This document shows positions 13,736 through 19,981 of a DNA stretch of 23,825 bases, piece after piece. This stretch comes from a virus. The stretch is taken from the IMG/VR virus record IMGVR_UViG_3300020463_000133, positions 1 through 23,825 of that record; one strand, given 5' to 3'. A program made the position numbers and the translations under genes. The first letter of the stretch is position 1. Each line of letters starts with the position of its first letter. The notes under the pieces are model-generated. The model saw only the letters and a list, made by a program, of their open reading frames with translations, made no database searches and was not told where the DNA came from.

Positions 13736-15765
13736 CCAGCACCTCCAGTGTCACGGTTACTCACTGTATTGCCATCCATCCCTCCTTTAGGGGAACCGTC
13801 CGGTTGAGTTGGTGCGGGCTGCTGAGCTTGCTGTTGAGCTTGCATCTGCGCCGTTACTTTATCTTGGAACCGTTCTTTCTCCCTAGATGGAACAATGTCA
13901 TCTACAGGCATTTGCAATCCTTTAGCCACTTCACGAAGTATCGCTGCACGGCCTTCCTTACCAACAATTTGCATATCAACTTCGTTGGCGGTTGCATTAA
14001 GAAACTCTATACGGCGAACATTTACAGTCTCTTTGACTGCAAGATTAACTGCACCTTTTGGTACAATGTTAACATCGCCTTTAATTGATTCATCCTCATC
14101 ATAACGCATATTGTAAACAAACTGTCTGTAAACAATAGGTTTAATAATCTCATTATCTATGTGCATAACAACTTGGCGTATACCTTTACCAGCTGCACCC
14201 ATTAACATAGACAGACCAGAAGATGTTCTGCCAGCGCCTTGAACATTCAGGTCACCATAAACGTATGATGGTATACCTGAATGATCGTCAGCTAGCTTGG
14301 AGAATTTATCATAAACACCCATTAGTGTGTTTGCATTATCATCCGGTTGTGTAAATCTAACAGCAGGTGCACTAGAACCTAACGGGTCGTTCGTGACTTG
14401 CCAGATTTTCCACGGGTGGAGTTGCGTGATGTCTTCGTTGGGCGGGATTCTTTCGAGGTTAACTTCGACTTGCGGGCCGGAAGATATCCCCATATTGTTG
14501 ACCAAAGCCCTTGCAGCAGCGTTACAAACGTTCTGCAAATCTTCAATAATTTCTGGTATACCTTTACCCCAAAACGCACCGGGGCATTTAATAAACGATG
14601 TTTTAGCATATGGTTTTTCTCCTAACGGGTCGTAGTTTAATACTGCTTTAATAATGTAGTTACCTACGGCCCAAACGTTAGCATCATACTCCTTTGCTTC
14701 ATCAGGTATTTCTTCGTCAGTAAGACCCCATTCTTTTAGCATCTTACCACTTACTTTACCCCAAAACTCTAGGGCATCATAAGTTGTAGTAGGTTTGTTA
14801 AATGTATGAAACTTTCTTTCTTCATGTTCTTTAGAAAGCTCTACATCCTCACTAAACCAAGATGTGCCATTACCAATATCAAGAACGTCCCTGATAGCGT
14901 CTTCGTCATAACCCGGCACACCTATAAGGTCTGCGAGTTCCGAACGACTTAAAGGATGATGTTGAAACAAATAACCATCATTAAGATTAGACAAACCCGG
15001 CTCAGGATATATTCTAAATGGATCAACTCTTTCAAACTCTGGAGCAATAATCTCATCAGCTTCTACAGTAGTCCTACCATTTTCATATTTCCAGCCAAGT
15101 TTTCTTTGTCTACGAACCACAGGGCCTTTTACAAAACCACACGGATAAGTAACCAAATCGGTAACAAACTCATTAAACGATTCACCCCAACCGCCTTGTA
15201 CAAACTGGTCACGGATTTTAATGTCCATTTTCTTTGCACGGTTATCTGCACCTTGCAATAATTTAAAACGGTAATCTTGTGTTACCATTTCTTTTAATTC
15301 AATCATTTCTTGTTGAGTAGGTGCTTGCCCGTTCACCTCAACAAGCTTTACAACTTGCTCAGCAAACGAGTTTTCTATCTCTGCTGTCTGTTGTGGTGAC
15401 AAGTCAGGTATAGGTGTAGGCTCTAAACCCCACGGGGGAGAACCTTGATCAAGAAGAATATCACGCAACCAGCTTTCTGCCGCACGACATTTAACTTCTG
15501 TAATCATCATATAAACATCAGACCCACCTTGTTGGTTAATCTGTGCTAACTTATCTGCCTCATACTCTCCGTTTCTTTGACGGAGTGCTTTTAACATAAT
15601 ATTCTCGATAGGCTTCTTCGCCATTCTAGCGGCGTCCCAACAAGTTCGTAGGTGATCTGACAAACCCAAAATAAGAGGTTGGTTCTGCCTGTCAGCTAAC
15701 TGTTGTTTAGTAAGAGCTTCTTCCTGCTTTACTAATTCTTCATTTCCTACGACTTGTAATACCAT
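13732..15765 (-). CDS. Portal protein
   Basis: A 677-residue protein forming the dodecameric ring at the packaging vertex. Evidence: length in the podovirus portal range; an N-terminal helical region with WDAARMAKKPIENIMLKALR; the stem/wing block QFVQGGWGESFNEFVTDLVT followed by YPCGFVKGPVVRRQRKLGWK; PEFERVDPFRIYPEPG (typical portal VDP-x-RIYP); a clip-like region KTSFIKCPGAFWGKGIPEII; AGRTSSGLSMLMGAAGKGIR before the last helical part; and a Gln/Pro-rich disordered tail (about 635-677). TSSGLSMLM near HIDNEIIKPIVYRQF is characteristic of P22-like podovirus portals. It is coupled to the small gene downstream and sits one base from the gene upstream. Confidence 0.92.
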   Translation of the reverse strand: MVLQVVGNEELVKQEEALTKQQLADRQNQPLILGLSDHLRTCWDAARMAKKPIENIMLKALRQRNGEYEADKLAQINQQGGSDVYMMITEVKCRAAESWLRDILLDQGSPPWGLEPTPIPDLSPQQTAEIENSFAEQVVKLVEVNGQAPTQQEMIELKEMVTQDYRFKLLQGADNRAKKMDIKIRDQFVQGGWGESFNEFVTDLVTYPCGFVKGPVVRRQRKLGWKYENGRTTVEADEIIAPEFERVDPFRIYPEPGLSNLNDGYLFQHHPLSRSELADLIGVPGYDEDAIRDVLDIGNGTSWFSEDVELSKEHEERKFHTFNKPTTTYDALEFWGKVSGKMLKEWGLTDEEIPDEAKEYDANVWAVGNYIIKAVLNYDPLGEKPYAKTSFIKCPGAFWGKGIPEIIEDLQNVCNAAARALVNNMGISSGPQVEVNLERIPPNEDITQLHPWKIWQVTNDPLGSSAPAVRFTQPDDNANTLMGVYDKFSKLADDHSGIPSYVYGDLNVQGAGRTSSGLSMLMGAAGKGIRQVVMHIDNEIIKPIVYRQFVYNMRYDEDESIKGDVNIVPKGAVNLAVKETVNVRRIEFLNATANEVDMQIVGKEGRAAILREVAKGLQMPVDDIVPSREKERFQDKVTAQMQAQQQAQQPAPTQPDGSPKGGMDGNTVSNRDTGGAG

Positions 15766-15766
15766 A

Positions 15767-15991
15767 CTAAGATTCCAAATCTTTCATTTTCACTTCGGTG
15801 TCTTTATCATTCTTGTCTGTATATACTTTACCACCTGATCCATACTTTACAACTGCGCCCATATCTTTTACTTCTACAGACCCACCTGATTCCATCATCT
15901 CTATAGTCATTACACTAGACATTCCACTCGTGTCCATTTTTGGATTATCTGAGTAAATAACAGATTTTTTACTGCCACATTTACCTTTCAT
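15767..15991 (-). CDS. Small Gly/Met/Lys-rich protein before the portal
   Basis: A 74-residue polar protein of unknown function with GGSVEVKDMGAVVKYGSGGK in its middle and an acidic/lysine-rich C-terminus (TDKNDKDTEVKMKDLES). It is the first gene after the terminator/promoter segment and has a good ribosome site (GGAGG six bases before the ATG). The YGSGGKVYTDK pattern is reminiscent of the Lys/Gly-rich protein at 2562-2774. Such proteins recur in marine phages next to portal genes. No membrane segment; one Cys only (C5). Confidence 0.68.
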   Translation of the reverse strand: MKGKCGSKKSVIYSDNPKMDTSGMSSVMTIEMMESGGSVEVKDMGAVVKYGSGGKVYTDKNDKDTEVKMKDLES

Positions 15992-16018
15992 TAATAACCT
16001 CCAATAAGTTTACAATTA

Positions 16019-16047
16019 AATATACACAGGAACAAGTATATACGCAA
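16019..16047 (-). promoter_or_regulatory. Candidate sigma70-type promoter for the portal-coat segment
   Basis: On the minus strand, TTGCGT (16047-16042) and TATATT (16024-16019, five of six to TATAAT) are separated by 17 bases. Predicted start is near 16012, about 20 bases upstream of the gene at 15991. It lies directly downstream of the terminase terminator, where a new transcript start would be needed. The -35 match is only moderate. Confidence 0.5.
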
Positions 16048-16065
16048 GTTATTTAAACGCAAGAA

Positions 16066-16093
16066 AAACCCACCTGCCGGAGCAAGTGGGTTT
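16066..16093 (-). terminator. Rho-independent terminator after terminase large subunit
   Basis: AAACCCAC / GTGGGTTT gives an 8-bp stem, extended past one mismatch by TGC/GCA closing a UCCG (UNCG-type) tetraloop on the minus strand. A run of five T (GGGTTTTTCTTGCG) follows on the minus strand. It sits 41 bases after the terminase stop and ends the terminase transcript. Confidence 0.78.
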
Positions 16094-16133
16094 GAAGGTA
16101 ACATAGTTGGAAGGTAACTATACGCAGATTGTA

Positions 16134-17513
16134 TCAAGTCCATCCTCCTGCCGCAACCCTTTTTATTTCACGGCGTTGTACAATGAACCCACCCTCACCT
16201 GCACTACCAACGTGCAGCATAAGGTATTGTAGCGCTTCTGCTACATGCGAGTGTTTATTTTTATCAATATTGCCATTCTTATAGTGGAATCTGTATCCTC
16301 CCATCATTGCAGCCTTTAACTGCGTACATCTGGGATCAACTAAAAACGCTGAATCCCCATCGACTTGCCTCATAAGGAAGTCGTCTACCGCAGATAATCG
16401 CGCAGACACGTTATTGGTTTTAGCAGGGAGAACTCTAAAACCTTCGGCCTTTATGATATCCACGGCAGACCTCTCGTCAGTTTGTGCACGTTGCACTCCT
16501 GCAGGGTCTGTAATGATTAAGATTGGTGCGCCCGAGAACCTTTCGGTCAACAGCGGGCGCAGAATGGTGCGGACGAATCGTTGAATACCCATATCGAAAC
16601 TAACAGCCTCATCGAGAATCAGGACTCGTCCGCGAGGGTCTTGTTGCCCTATAACTGCTGCTGGTGTCAAGCCTAAATCTATTCCAATTACAATAGGCCG
16701 CACACCATTAATTATAGGTCTAAGTTTTGCATGCCCCATATGATAGTCTGCTTTGAAGTATTTATATACAGGCTGACCTGCAGAGCTTAACCCATACTCG
16801 CCGTCTATATACACACGGACATATTCGTCTGATCTACCTTGGGTGTCGTAATAGCCTTCGGGCAGGTTTTCAACATTTTCTGCCAAGGAGCTTCTGCCCG
16901 AAGGTTGTTTGAATACATCCCACCCATTATCGTTCGGACTGACTCCATCTTTAGAATCTAAACCTTCCATTTGATAATACCACCATGTATCCATAGTCGG
17001 AGGGTTTGTATCCCCCCACATCCCAAACCATGAAGGGCCACCATCTTTAGATGACGGGAATCGCCCTATACGTTTAGACATAGCGTCAACAATGTCAGGG
17101 TTGATATCCCTGCACTCGTTAAACCATGCAAACGTTAATTCTAATGAGTTCAAGTTTGCAACATCGTCAGAGTCATCAAGAGCACGAAACATAATCTCAC
17201 ACTCTATATCTCCAACCTTGAAGAAATATGTTTTGGTAGTACGCATGTAGTCTCCGCATATTCCGGGCGGAAACCAATCGTGAAAAGTTTTAATAGTCGT
17301 ATCTTGTAACTGTCTTGCAGTCTCACGAACAATAGCTACTCGTGATTTACGGATTCCTTGTTTGTTAGGCTTCTGCATTGTAGCTCGTCTGATAACTTCA
17401 AAACAACTTGCTACTGACTTACCCGAACCAACAGGCCCCATAAGCACACGCATCTTTGCGTCTGATGTCATAAACTCCTTACATACTTTAGAAGGTGTAT
17501 AATCTATTTCCAT
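16134..17513 (-). CDS. terL: Terminase large subunit (packaging ATPase/nuclease)
   Basis: A 459-residue motor that pumps DNA through the portal and cuts concatemers. Walker A is GPVGSGKS at 26-33. The Walker B/catalytic-Glu segment is LELTFAWFNECRD (124-136, with E133). The ATPase coupling region includes MWGDTNPPTMDTWWY (165-179). The RNase H-like nuclease follows: D279 in IVIGIDLGLTPAAVIG, D336 in ILIITDPAG, and the third acidic site in KHSHVAEALQYL, where E426 takes the place usually held by Asp. Length and motif order fit the podovirus terminase family. It is read after the zinc-ribbon gene with no gap and followed by a terminator. Confidence 0.95.
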   Translation of the reverse strand: MEIDYTPSKVCKEFMTSDAKMRVLMGPVGSGKSVASCFEVIRRATMQKPNKQGIRKSRVAIVRETARQLQDTTIKTFHDWFPPGICGDYMRTTKTYFFKVGDIECEIMFRALDDSDDVANLNSLELTFAWFNECRDINPDIVDAMSKRIGRFPSSKDGGPSWFGMWGDTNPPTMDTWWYYQMEGLDSKDGVSPNDNGWDVFKQPSGRSSLAENVENLPEGYYDTQGRSDEYVRVYIDGEYGLSSAGQPVYKYFKADYHMGHAKLRPIINGVRPIVIGIDLGLTPAAVIGQQDPRGRVLILDEAVSFDMGIQRFVRTILRPLLTERFSGAPILIITDPAGVQRAQTDERSAVDIIKAEGFRVLPAKTNNVSARLSAVDDFLMRQVDGDSAFLVDPRCTQLKAAMMGGYRFHYKNGNIDKNKHSHVAEALQYLMLHVGSAGEGGFIVQRREIKRVAAGGWT

Positions 17514-17834
17514 CTAACCCCAAGACCCTTGACTGTTTATAAAAGTTTCATCAAACCAACCCATGTCTCCACAATGTTTGCACCACGAGATGTCCACAAG
17601 TTTGTCCCCGCATCTGTCACAGTTACCATGATCAATCCACAAGTTATCCACAAGTAATACATAGTACACTGTGGATGGTTTTCTTAAAATTTTTGTTTTA
17701 TATGTTACTTCTAACCTAGTTAGCTCTGCTGTCAAAGCATCATGCTCTGTTATATCCGTCAGCTTACAAGCCTTCGTACCCTCGTAGACCGTATCAAACT
17801 TCTCAAGAAGTGCCGAGGACAGTTTGTGCGTCAT
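17514..17834 (-). CDS. Zinc-ribbon protein between terminase subunits
   Basis: A 106-residue protein. Residues 1-50 are helical (LLEKFDTVYEGTKACKLTDI, then DALTAELTRLEV). The C-terminus carries NCDRCGDKLVDISWCKHCGD (71-90), two CxxC knuckles (C72/C75, C85/C88) nine residues apart, a clear four-cysteine zinc ribbon. I start it at the ATG at 17834, a 32-base overlap with the upstream gene; an ATG at 17930 would overlap by 128 bases. Neither has a good ribosome site, so the start is uncertain. Its position between the terminase genes suggests a DNA-binding packaging accessory, which is inference. Confidence 0.72.
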   Translation of the reverse strand: MTHKLSSALLEKFDTVYEGTKACKLTDITEHDALTAELTRLEVTYKTKILRKPSTVYYVLLVDNLWIDHGNCDRCGDKLVDISWCKHCGDMGWFDETFINSQGSWG

Positions 17835-18279
17835 CGGGTTCTGCGTCAATAATAGTTGCTCGGTGCTCTTGGTCTCCGAGATTAATTGTAATTTTAACTC
17901 CACCTGATCCTCCTTCTGCCAGAACATCATTCTTTGGTTCTAGCCCGCCCCACTTAACAGTAGACTTGATGAGGTCTGCCTTTACTGCAGCGGACACATC
18001 AGGACTGTGTATCAAAGTCCAAGAAGTTGTCAGGAGTTCTTCTGCCTGAGCACGGGCCTTAACTTTGAATGTCATACCCTTATCTCGAATATCATTTCGA
18101 TAAGAATCAACCTTCTTCAAAAAGACCTGATCTTTGTTGAACTTAATTATATCTTCCGCTTTGATTGCATGTCTTTCGATTACTTCATCCAAAGACTCTC
18201 CGCTGCCCTCTAACATAAGAGCGACATCAAAAGCTAAACGGTCAGACCACTTAGTATGTTTCAATGGTAACGTATCCAT
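17803..18279 (-). CDS. Terminase small subunit-like protein
   Basis: A 158-residue protein, first gene of the leftward block. About 10-55 are helical and could be the DNA-binding part (DRLAFDVALMLEGSGESLDE, then ERHAIKAEDIIKFNKDQVFL). The middle (FKVKARAQAEELLTTSWTLI, HSPDVSAAVKADLIKSTVKW) is the oligomerisation-type region, and the tail after GGLEPKNDVLAEGGSGGVKI is beta-like/disordered and acidic, as in small terminases that touch the large subunit. Position upstream of the zinc-ribbon and large terminase supports the call. There is no Shine-Dalgarno, and a good promoter places the transcript start at the ATG, so the mRNA may be leaderless. Confidence 0.78.
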   Translation of the reverse strand: MDTLPLKHTKWSDRLAFDVALMLEGSGESLDEVIERHAIKAEDIIKFNKDQVFLKKVDSYRNDIRDKGMTFKVKARAQAEELLTTSWTLIHSPDVSAAVKADLIKSTVKWGGLEPKNDVLAEGGSGGVKITINLGDQEHRATIIDAEPDDAQTVLGTS

Positions 18280-18285
18280 AAGTAA

Positions 18286-18313
18286 ATCATACCGAAAACC
18301 GAAACTATGTCAA
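18286..18313 (-). promoter_or_regulatory. Leftward sigma70-type promoter for the terminase block
   Basis: On the minus strand TTGACA (18313-18308, consensus) and TATGAT (18291-18286, five of six) are 16 bases apart. The expected start, six to seven bases after the -10, falls on or next to the A of the ATG at 18279. This is the best promoter match in the window. Confidence 0.68.
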
Positions 18314-18369
18314 GCAGTAAACTTTACACGTTCATTTTTTGGGTCTTGTTATGAGAGGTTTACTTATAT

Positions 18370-18407
18370 GGGGGGGTGGCTATCGCGCGCAATCCATGTG
18401 CCCCCCC
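18370..18407. repeat. G7/C7 inverted repeat in the divergent region
   Basis: Seven G (18370-18376) and seven C (18401-18407) enclose 24 bases that include TGG/CCA pairing and GCGCGC. On the plus strand it is followed by TTTT, so it could terminate rightward transcription; on the minus strand no U tract follows. It could also be a protein-binding or packaging site close to the small terminase gene. Confidence 0.5.
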
Positions 18408-18477
18408 TTTTGCTTATTTGCGACACACATATAATCTTTATAAATATAGGCTCTGAAAGCCTTATATAGCCTCATAC

Positions 18478-18506
18478 TTGACAAACGTGTATTGTTTTGC
18501 TAGCTT
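18478..18506 (+). promoter_or_regulatory. Rightward early promoter
   Basis: TTGACA (18478-18483, consensus), a 17-base spacer ending in an extended -10 TGC, and TAGCTT (18501-18506, three of six). Predicted start is near 18513, giving a leader of about 67 bases before the strong ribosome site GGAGG of the first early gene. The -10 is weak but the extended -10 compensates. Confidence 0.55.
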
Positions 18507-18579
18507 TAAATCATCGGCAACACAGACCGATTGACATAACCCGAGCACTCGTCACGCTCACACTTACGGAGGTGTTTAC

Positions 18580-18894
18580 ATGAGTAAACTCTTTAGAGGT
18601 AATGTGTCTATAGTCACTGGTTTTACCAAGGCTGGCACTGAGGATATCCGCCTTACAAAGGATATCGAGGGCGCTTTCAATTCAGAAAATACTACTGAGT
18701 TGTTGGCTAAGGCTAAAGAATTGAGCAAGAAGGAAAAGCTTCCGCTCAATACTTGGAGCTTCTACTTCCCTGAAAAGGTGAAGAACGCCGAGCCAGTCTT
18801 ATTGGCTGATAAATTCGGCAAGCCCAAGTTGACTATGCTTCCGCCGATGGCAGGCAAGTCAGCTCCGAAAAGCAAGACACGCAAGCTTGCTTAA
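18580..18894 (+). CDS. Small early protein A (paralogue of the gene at 19982)
   Basis: A 104-residue soluble protein of unknown function. It opens MSKLFRGNVSIVTGF, has IEGAFNSENTTELLAKAKEL in the middle (29-48), then AEPVLLADKFGKPKLTML (70-87) and a basic Ser/Lys/Pro tail. The gene at 19982-20290 shares the KL-x2-GNV start, the EG-x-FN-x-EN-x2-EL block and the (E/Q)PVLLA...FG...ML end in the same order, so the two are paralogues. It has a strong ribosome site (GGAGG) and is the first rightward gene, so high early expression is likely. DNA binding or a host-takeover role is only a guess; no catalytic motif or metal site is visible. Confidence 0.78.
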   Translation: MSKLFRGNVSIVTGFTKAGTEDIRLTKDIEGAFNSENTTELLAKAKELSKKEKLPLNTWSFYFPEKVKNAEPVLLADKFGKPKLTMLPPMAGKSAPKSKTRKLA

Positions 18895-18903
18895 CATCAA
18901 CCC

Positions 18904-18925
18904 GAGGGGAGTTTCGGCTCCCCTC
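18904..18925 (+). repeat. Intergenic hairpin 1 of a repeated early element
   Basis: Perfect 8-bp stem GAGGGGAG / CTCCCCTC around TTTCGG, directly after gene A and before the next ribosome site. The segment CGAGGG...TTCGGCTCCC...CTCACAAC recurs at 19114-19139. There is no U tract, so it is more likely an mRNA-stabilising or attenuating element than a full terminator. Confidence 0.72.
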
Positions 18926-18943
18926 ACAACAATGGAGTGTATC

Positions 18944-19108
18944 ATGTCAGATAAGACACGCACAGTGAAGTTGGTTTACTATGAAAACTATTACTTCAAA
19001 TTCCGCTGGTTCTTCTCAATCGGACAAGCCAAGGCTTGGGCTTGGTCACAGTTAGTAGATAAGAATGTCTGCAACTGGAATCAGATTGAGATTCACACCA
19101 CTAAATAA
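18944..19108 (+). CDS. Small aromatic early protein
   Basis: A 54-residue protein from the ATG at 18944, seven bases after GGAG. An upstream in-frame ATG at 18887 would run through the hairpin and overlap the previous gene, so I reject it. The product is rich in aromatics (YYENYYFKFRWFFSIGQAKA, then WAWSQLV and CNWNQIEIH) and basic at the start. It is flanked on both sides by the repeated UUCG-type hairpins. Small aromatic early proteins of this sort are often host-inhibitory, but no function can be assigned here. Confidence 0.65.
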   Translation: MSDKTRTVKLVYYENYYFKFRWFFSIGQAKAWAWSQLVDKNVCNWNQIEIHTTK

Positions 19109-19114
19109 TCAACC

Positions 19115-19134
19115 GAGGGAGCTTCGGCTCCCTC
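19115..19134 (+). repeat. Intergenic hairpin 2 of the repeated early element
   Basis: Perfect 8-bp stem GAGGGAGC / GCTCCCTC with a C(UUCG)G tetraloop, six bases after the stop of the aromatic gene. It is followed by ACAACC and the ribosome site GGAG of the next gene. It matches hairpin 1 in both arms and flanks. Confidence 0.75.
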
Positions 19135-19154
19135 ACAACCTAACGGAGATAACT

Positions 19155-19361
19155 ATGTACAAAGTAAAATATAAAGACGACACACTAATACTAACTGGCA
19201 CAGATATAAAGTATATGTTTGATGCAACCACAACTAAACTACTCGAACTAAAACGTGCAATCAAAGATAATAACTTAGATTCACTACCACGCATCGCTAA
19301 GTTTGTAAGACCAACAGACAAGCGAGTGTCTTGGGATCACTTTTGGACACTATCAAACTAA
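19155..19361 (+). CDS. Small early protein of unknown function
   Basis: A 68-residue basic protein from the ATG at 19155, preceded by CGGAGATAACT. The longer reading from 19065 would start inside the previous gene and cross the hairpin. It contains YKVKYKDDTLILTGTDIKYM, a helix TTTKLLELKRAIKDNNL and an aromatic end (VSWDHFWTLSN). No cysteines, membrane segment or known motif. It is the third and last gene of the first early unit, which ends in the strong terminator just downstream. No family recognised. Confidence 0.68.
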   Translation: MYKVKYKDDTLILTGTDIKYMFDATTTKLLELKRAIKDNNLDSLPRIAKFVRPTDKRVSWDHFWTLSN

Positions 19362-19366
19362 GGATT

Positions 19367-19404
19367 GGGGCTTCGGCCCCTTTCTTTTTTTATTTATTTT
19401 TTTG
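19367..19404 (+). terminator. Strong terminator closing the first early unit
   Basis: GGGGC-TTCG-GCCCC (19367-19380), a perfect 5-bp stem with a UUCG loop, followed by TTTCTTTTTTTATTTATTTTTTT. It lies five bases after the stop of the third early gene and is one of the two clearest rightward terminators in the window. Confidence 0.85.
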
Positions 19405-19510
19405 TTTAATATATAATCCCATAGTTCGGGGGGTTATCGCACGTTACTTACGGAGATAAGGTCATGGTTTAATGTAAAGTTACTACACTATCTAGCTATC
19501 TAGTTACAAC

Positions 19511-19539
19511 TTGACACAACATGTTGTGTTTTAGATACC
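19511..19539 (+). promoter_or_regulatory. Candidate promoter overlapping an operator-like palindrome
   Basis: TTGACA (19511-19516) overlaps the perfect 16-base palindrome ACACAACATGTTGTGT (19514-19529). A -10 is weak at usual spacing (GATACC at 17 bases or TAGATA at 15). The palindrome would let a dimeric regulator cover the -35 and spacer. Confidence 0.45.
19514..19529. repeat. Perfect 16-base palindrome, operator candidate
   Basis: ACACAACA-TGTTGTGT reads identically on both strands with no spacer. Perfect two-fold symmetry of this length next to a TTGACA box is typical of a repressor or activator site. No regulator gene lies close by in the window. Confidence 0.65.
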
Positions 19540-19772
19540 CTAAGTTTACATGATGTAGTCCATATAGCGTTGATTTACTTGCGTTTTAACCATATGACAA
19601 GCAAAATACTATCTATACTATCTAAATTATCTATGAATTATACATATACCCTTTGTCTGCAAGATATTACCAACGATATAACGATAGCGAGAGTAGCAAC
19701 GTATTACTTAATTCCACCTAGATAGTTTATATACTAAGTTGTAACCTGCTGTTATACTTATGTTTTCTAATA

Positions 19773-19794
19773 TATATAACCTGTATATAACCTG
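19773..19794. repeat. Tandem 11-base direct repeat
   Basis: TATATAACCTG occurs twice without a gap. A related GTAACCTG lies at 19741-19748. The second copy occupies the -35 position (17 bases upstream) of a consensus TATAAT at 19807-19812, so it may be an activator site or an iteron. Confidence 0.65.
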
Positions 19795-19852
19795 TAACTT
19801 TACATGTATAATGCTGTATGTTTATAGATACTTGTTTAAACTTGCGTTTATC

Positions 19853-19877
19853 TTGTAAAGGCACACAAACTTTACAA
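19853..19877. repeat. Inverted repeat TTGTAAAG / CTTTACAA
   Basis: An 8-bp perfect inverted repeat with a nine-base spacer (GCACACAAA). The right arm contains TTTACA, which with a 17-base spacer precedes TAAATT (19894-19899), a possible weak promoter for the gene at 19982. It could be an operator for that promoter. Confidence 0.5.
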
Positions 19878-19907
19878 AACGATTTCGATTTGATAAATTT
19901 TAAAAAT

Positions 19908-19946
19908 CGGCAGTCGAGGTATTCTGATACTCAGATACTACTGTCG
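19908..19946 (+). promoter_or_regulatory. Leader hairpin upstream of early protein B
   Basis: CGGCAGT / ACTGTCG (7 bp with one G-U pair) encloses an inner stem GAG(G)TAT / ATACTC around TCTG. It lies about 35 bases before the ATG at 19982 and would sit in the mRNA leader. Possible stabiliser or regulatory structure; pairing is by eye. Confidence 0.4.
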
Positions 19947-19981
19947 GTGTACCAATGATCTTAACACAAAGGAGGTATATC

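Larger units (their letters stand above)
18280..18579. other. Divergent intergenic regulatory region
   Basis: This 300-base gap separates leftward late and rightward early genes. It holds the leftward promoter (18286-18313), a G7/C7 inverted repeat (18370-18407), a bulged hairpin AGGCT-CTGAA-AGCCT (18448-18462, extended by ATAT/ATAT outside a one-base bulge), direct repeats TATAGGCTC and TATAGCCTC around it, the rightward promoter (18478-18506) and a ~67-base leader. No ORF is supported here. Confidence 0.75.
19405..19981. other. AT-rich non-coding regulatory or origin-like region
   Basis: About 580 bases without a supported gene. Contents in order: TATAAT (19412-19417); GGGGGG-TTATCGC (19428-19440); an ACTTACGGAG ribosome site before a two-codon ATG-GTT-TAA (19446-19472); CTATCTA-type repeats (19487-19503, 19608-19633, inverted at 19719-19726); TTGACA with the palindrome 19514-19529; ACGATA repeats near 19672-19686; a tandem 11-mer (19773-19794) before a second TATAAT (19807-19812); inverted repeats at 19853-19877 and 19908-19946. 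The density of repeats and AT content suit a replication origin or a control region for the downstream operon; neither is proven. Confidence 0.65.

Noticed and set aside
13723-14635. Several plus-strand ORFs across the portal gene
   Set aside because: Antisense to a clear portal gene, no recognisable motif and no ribosome site.
17835-17930. N-terminal extension of the zinc-ribbon protein (ATG at 17930)
   Set aside because: It would overlap the small-terminase gene by 128 bases and lacks a ribosome site; the ATG at 17834 is preferred though not certain.
18531-18536. Second TTGACA in the divergent region
   Set aside because: No -10 element at 15-19 bases downstream (the sequence there is GC-rich); the TTGACA at 18478 fits better.
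19487-19633. Possible CRISPR-like array from CTATCTA repeats
   Set aside because: Repeat units are only 7-8 bases, irregularly spaced, without spacers of constant length; iteron or regulator site is a better reading.
19633-19725. 30-codon ORF in the non-coding region
   Set aside because: No ribosome site, unremarkable composition and overlap with repeat motifs; likely chance.
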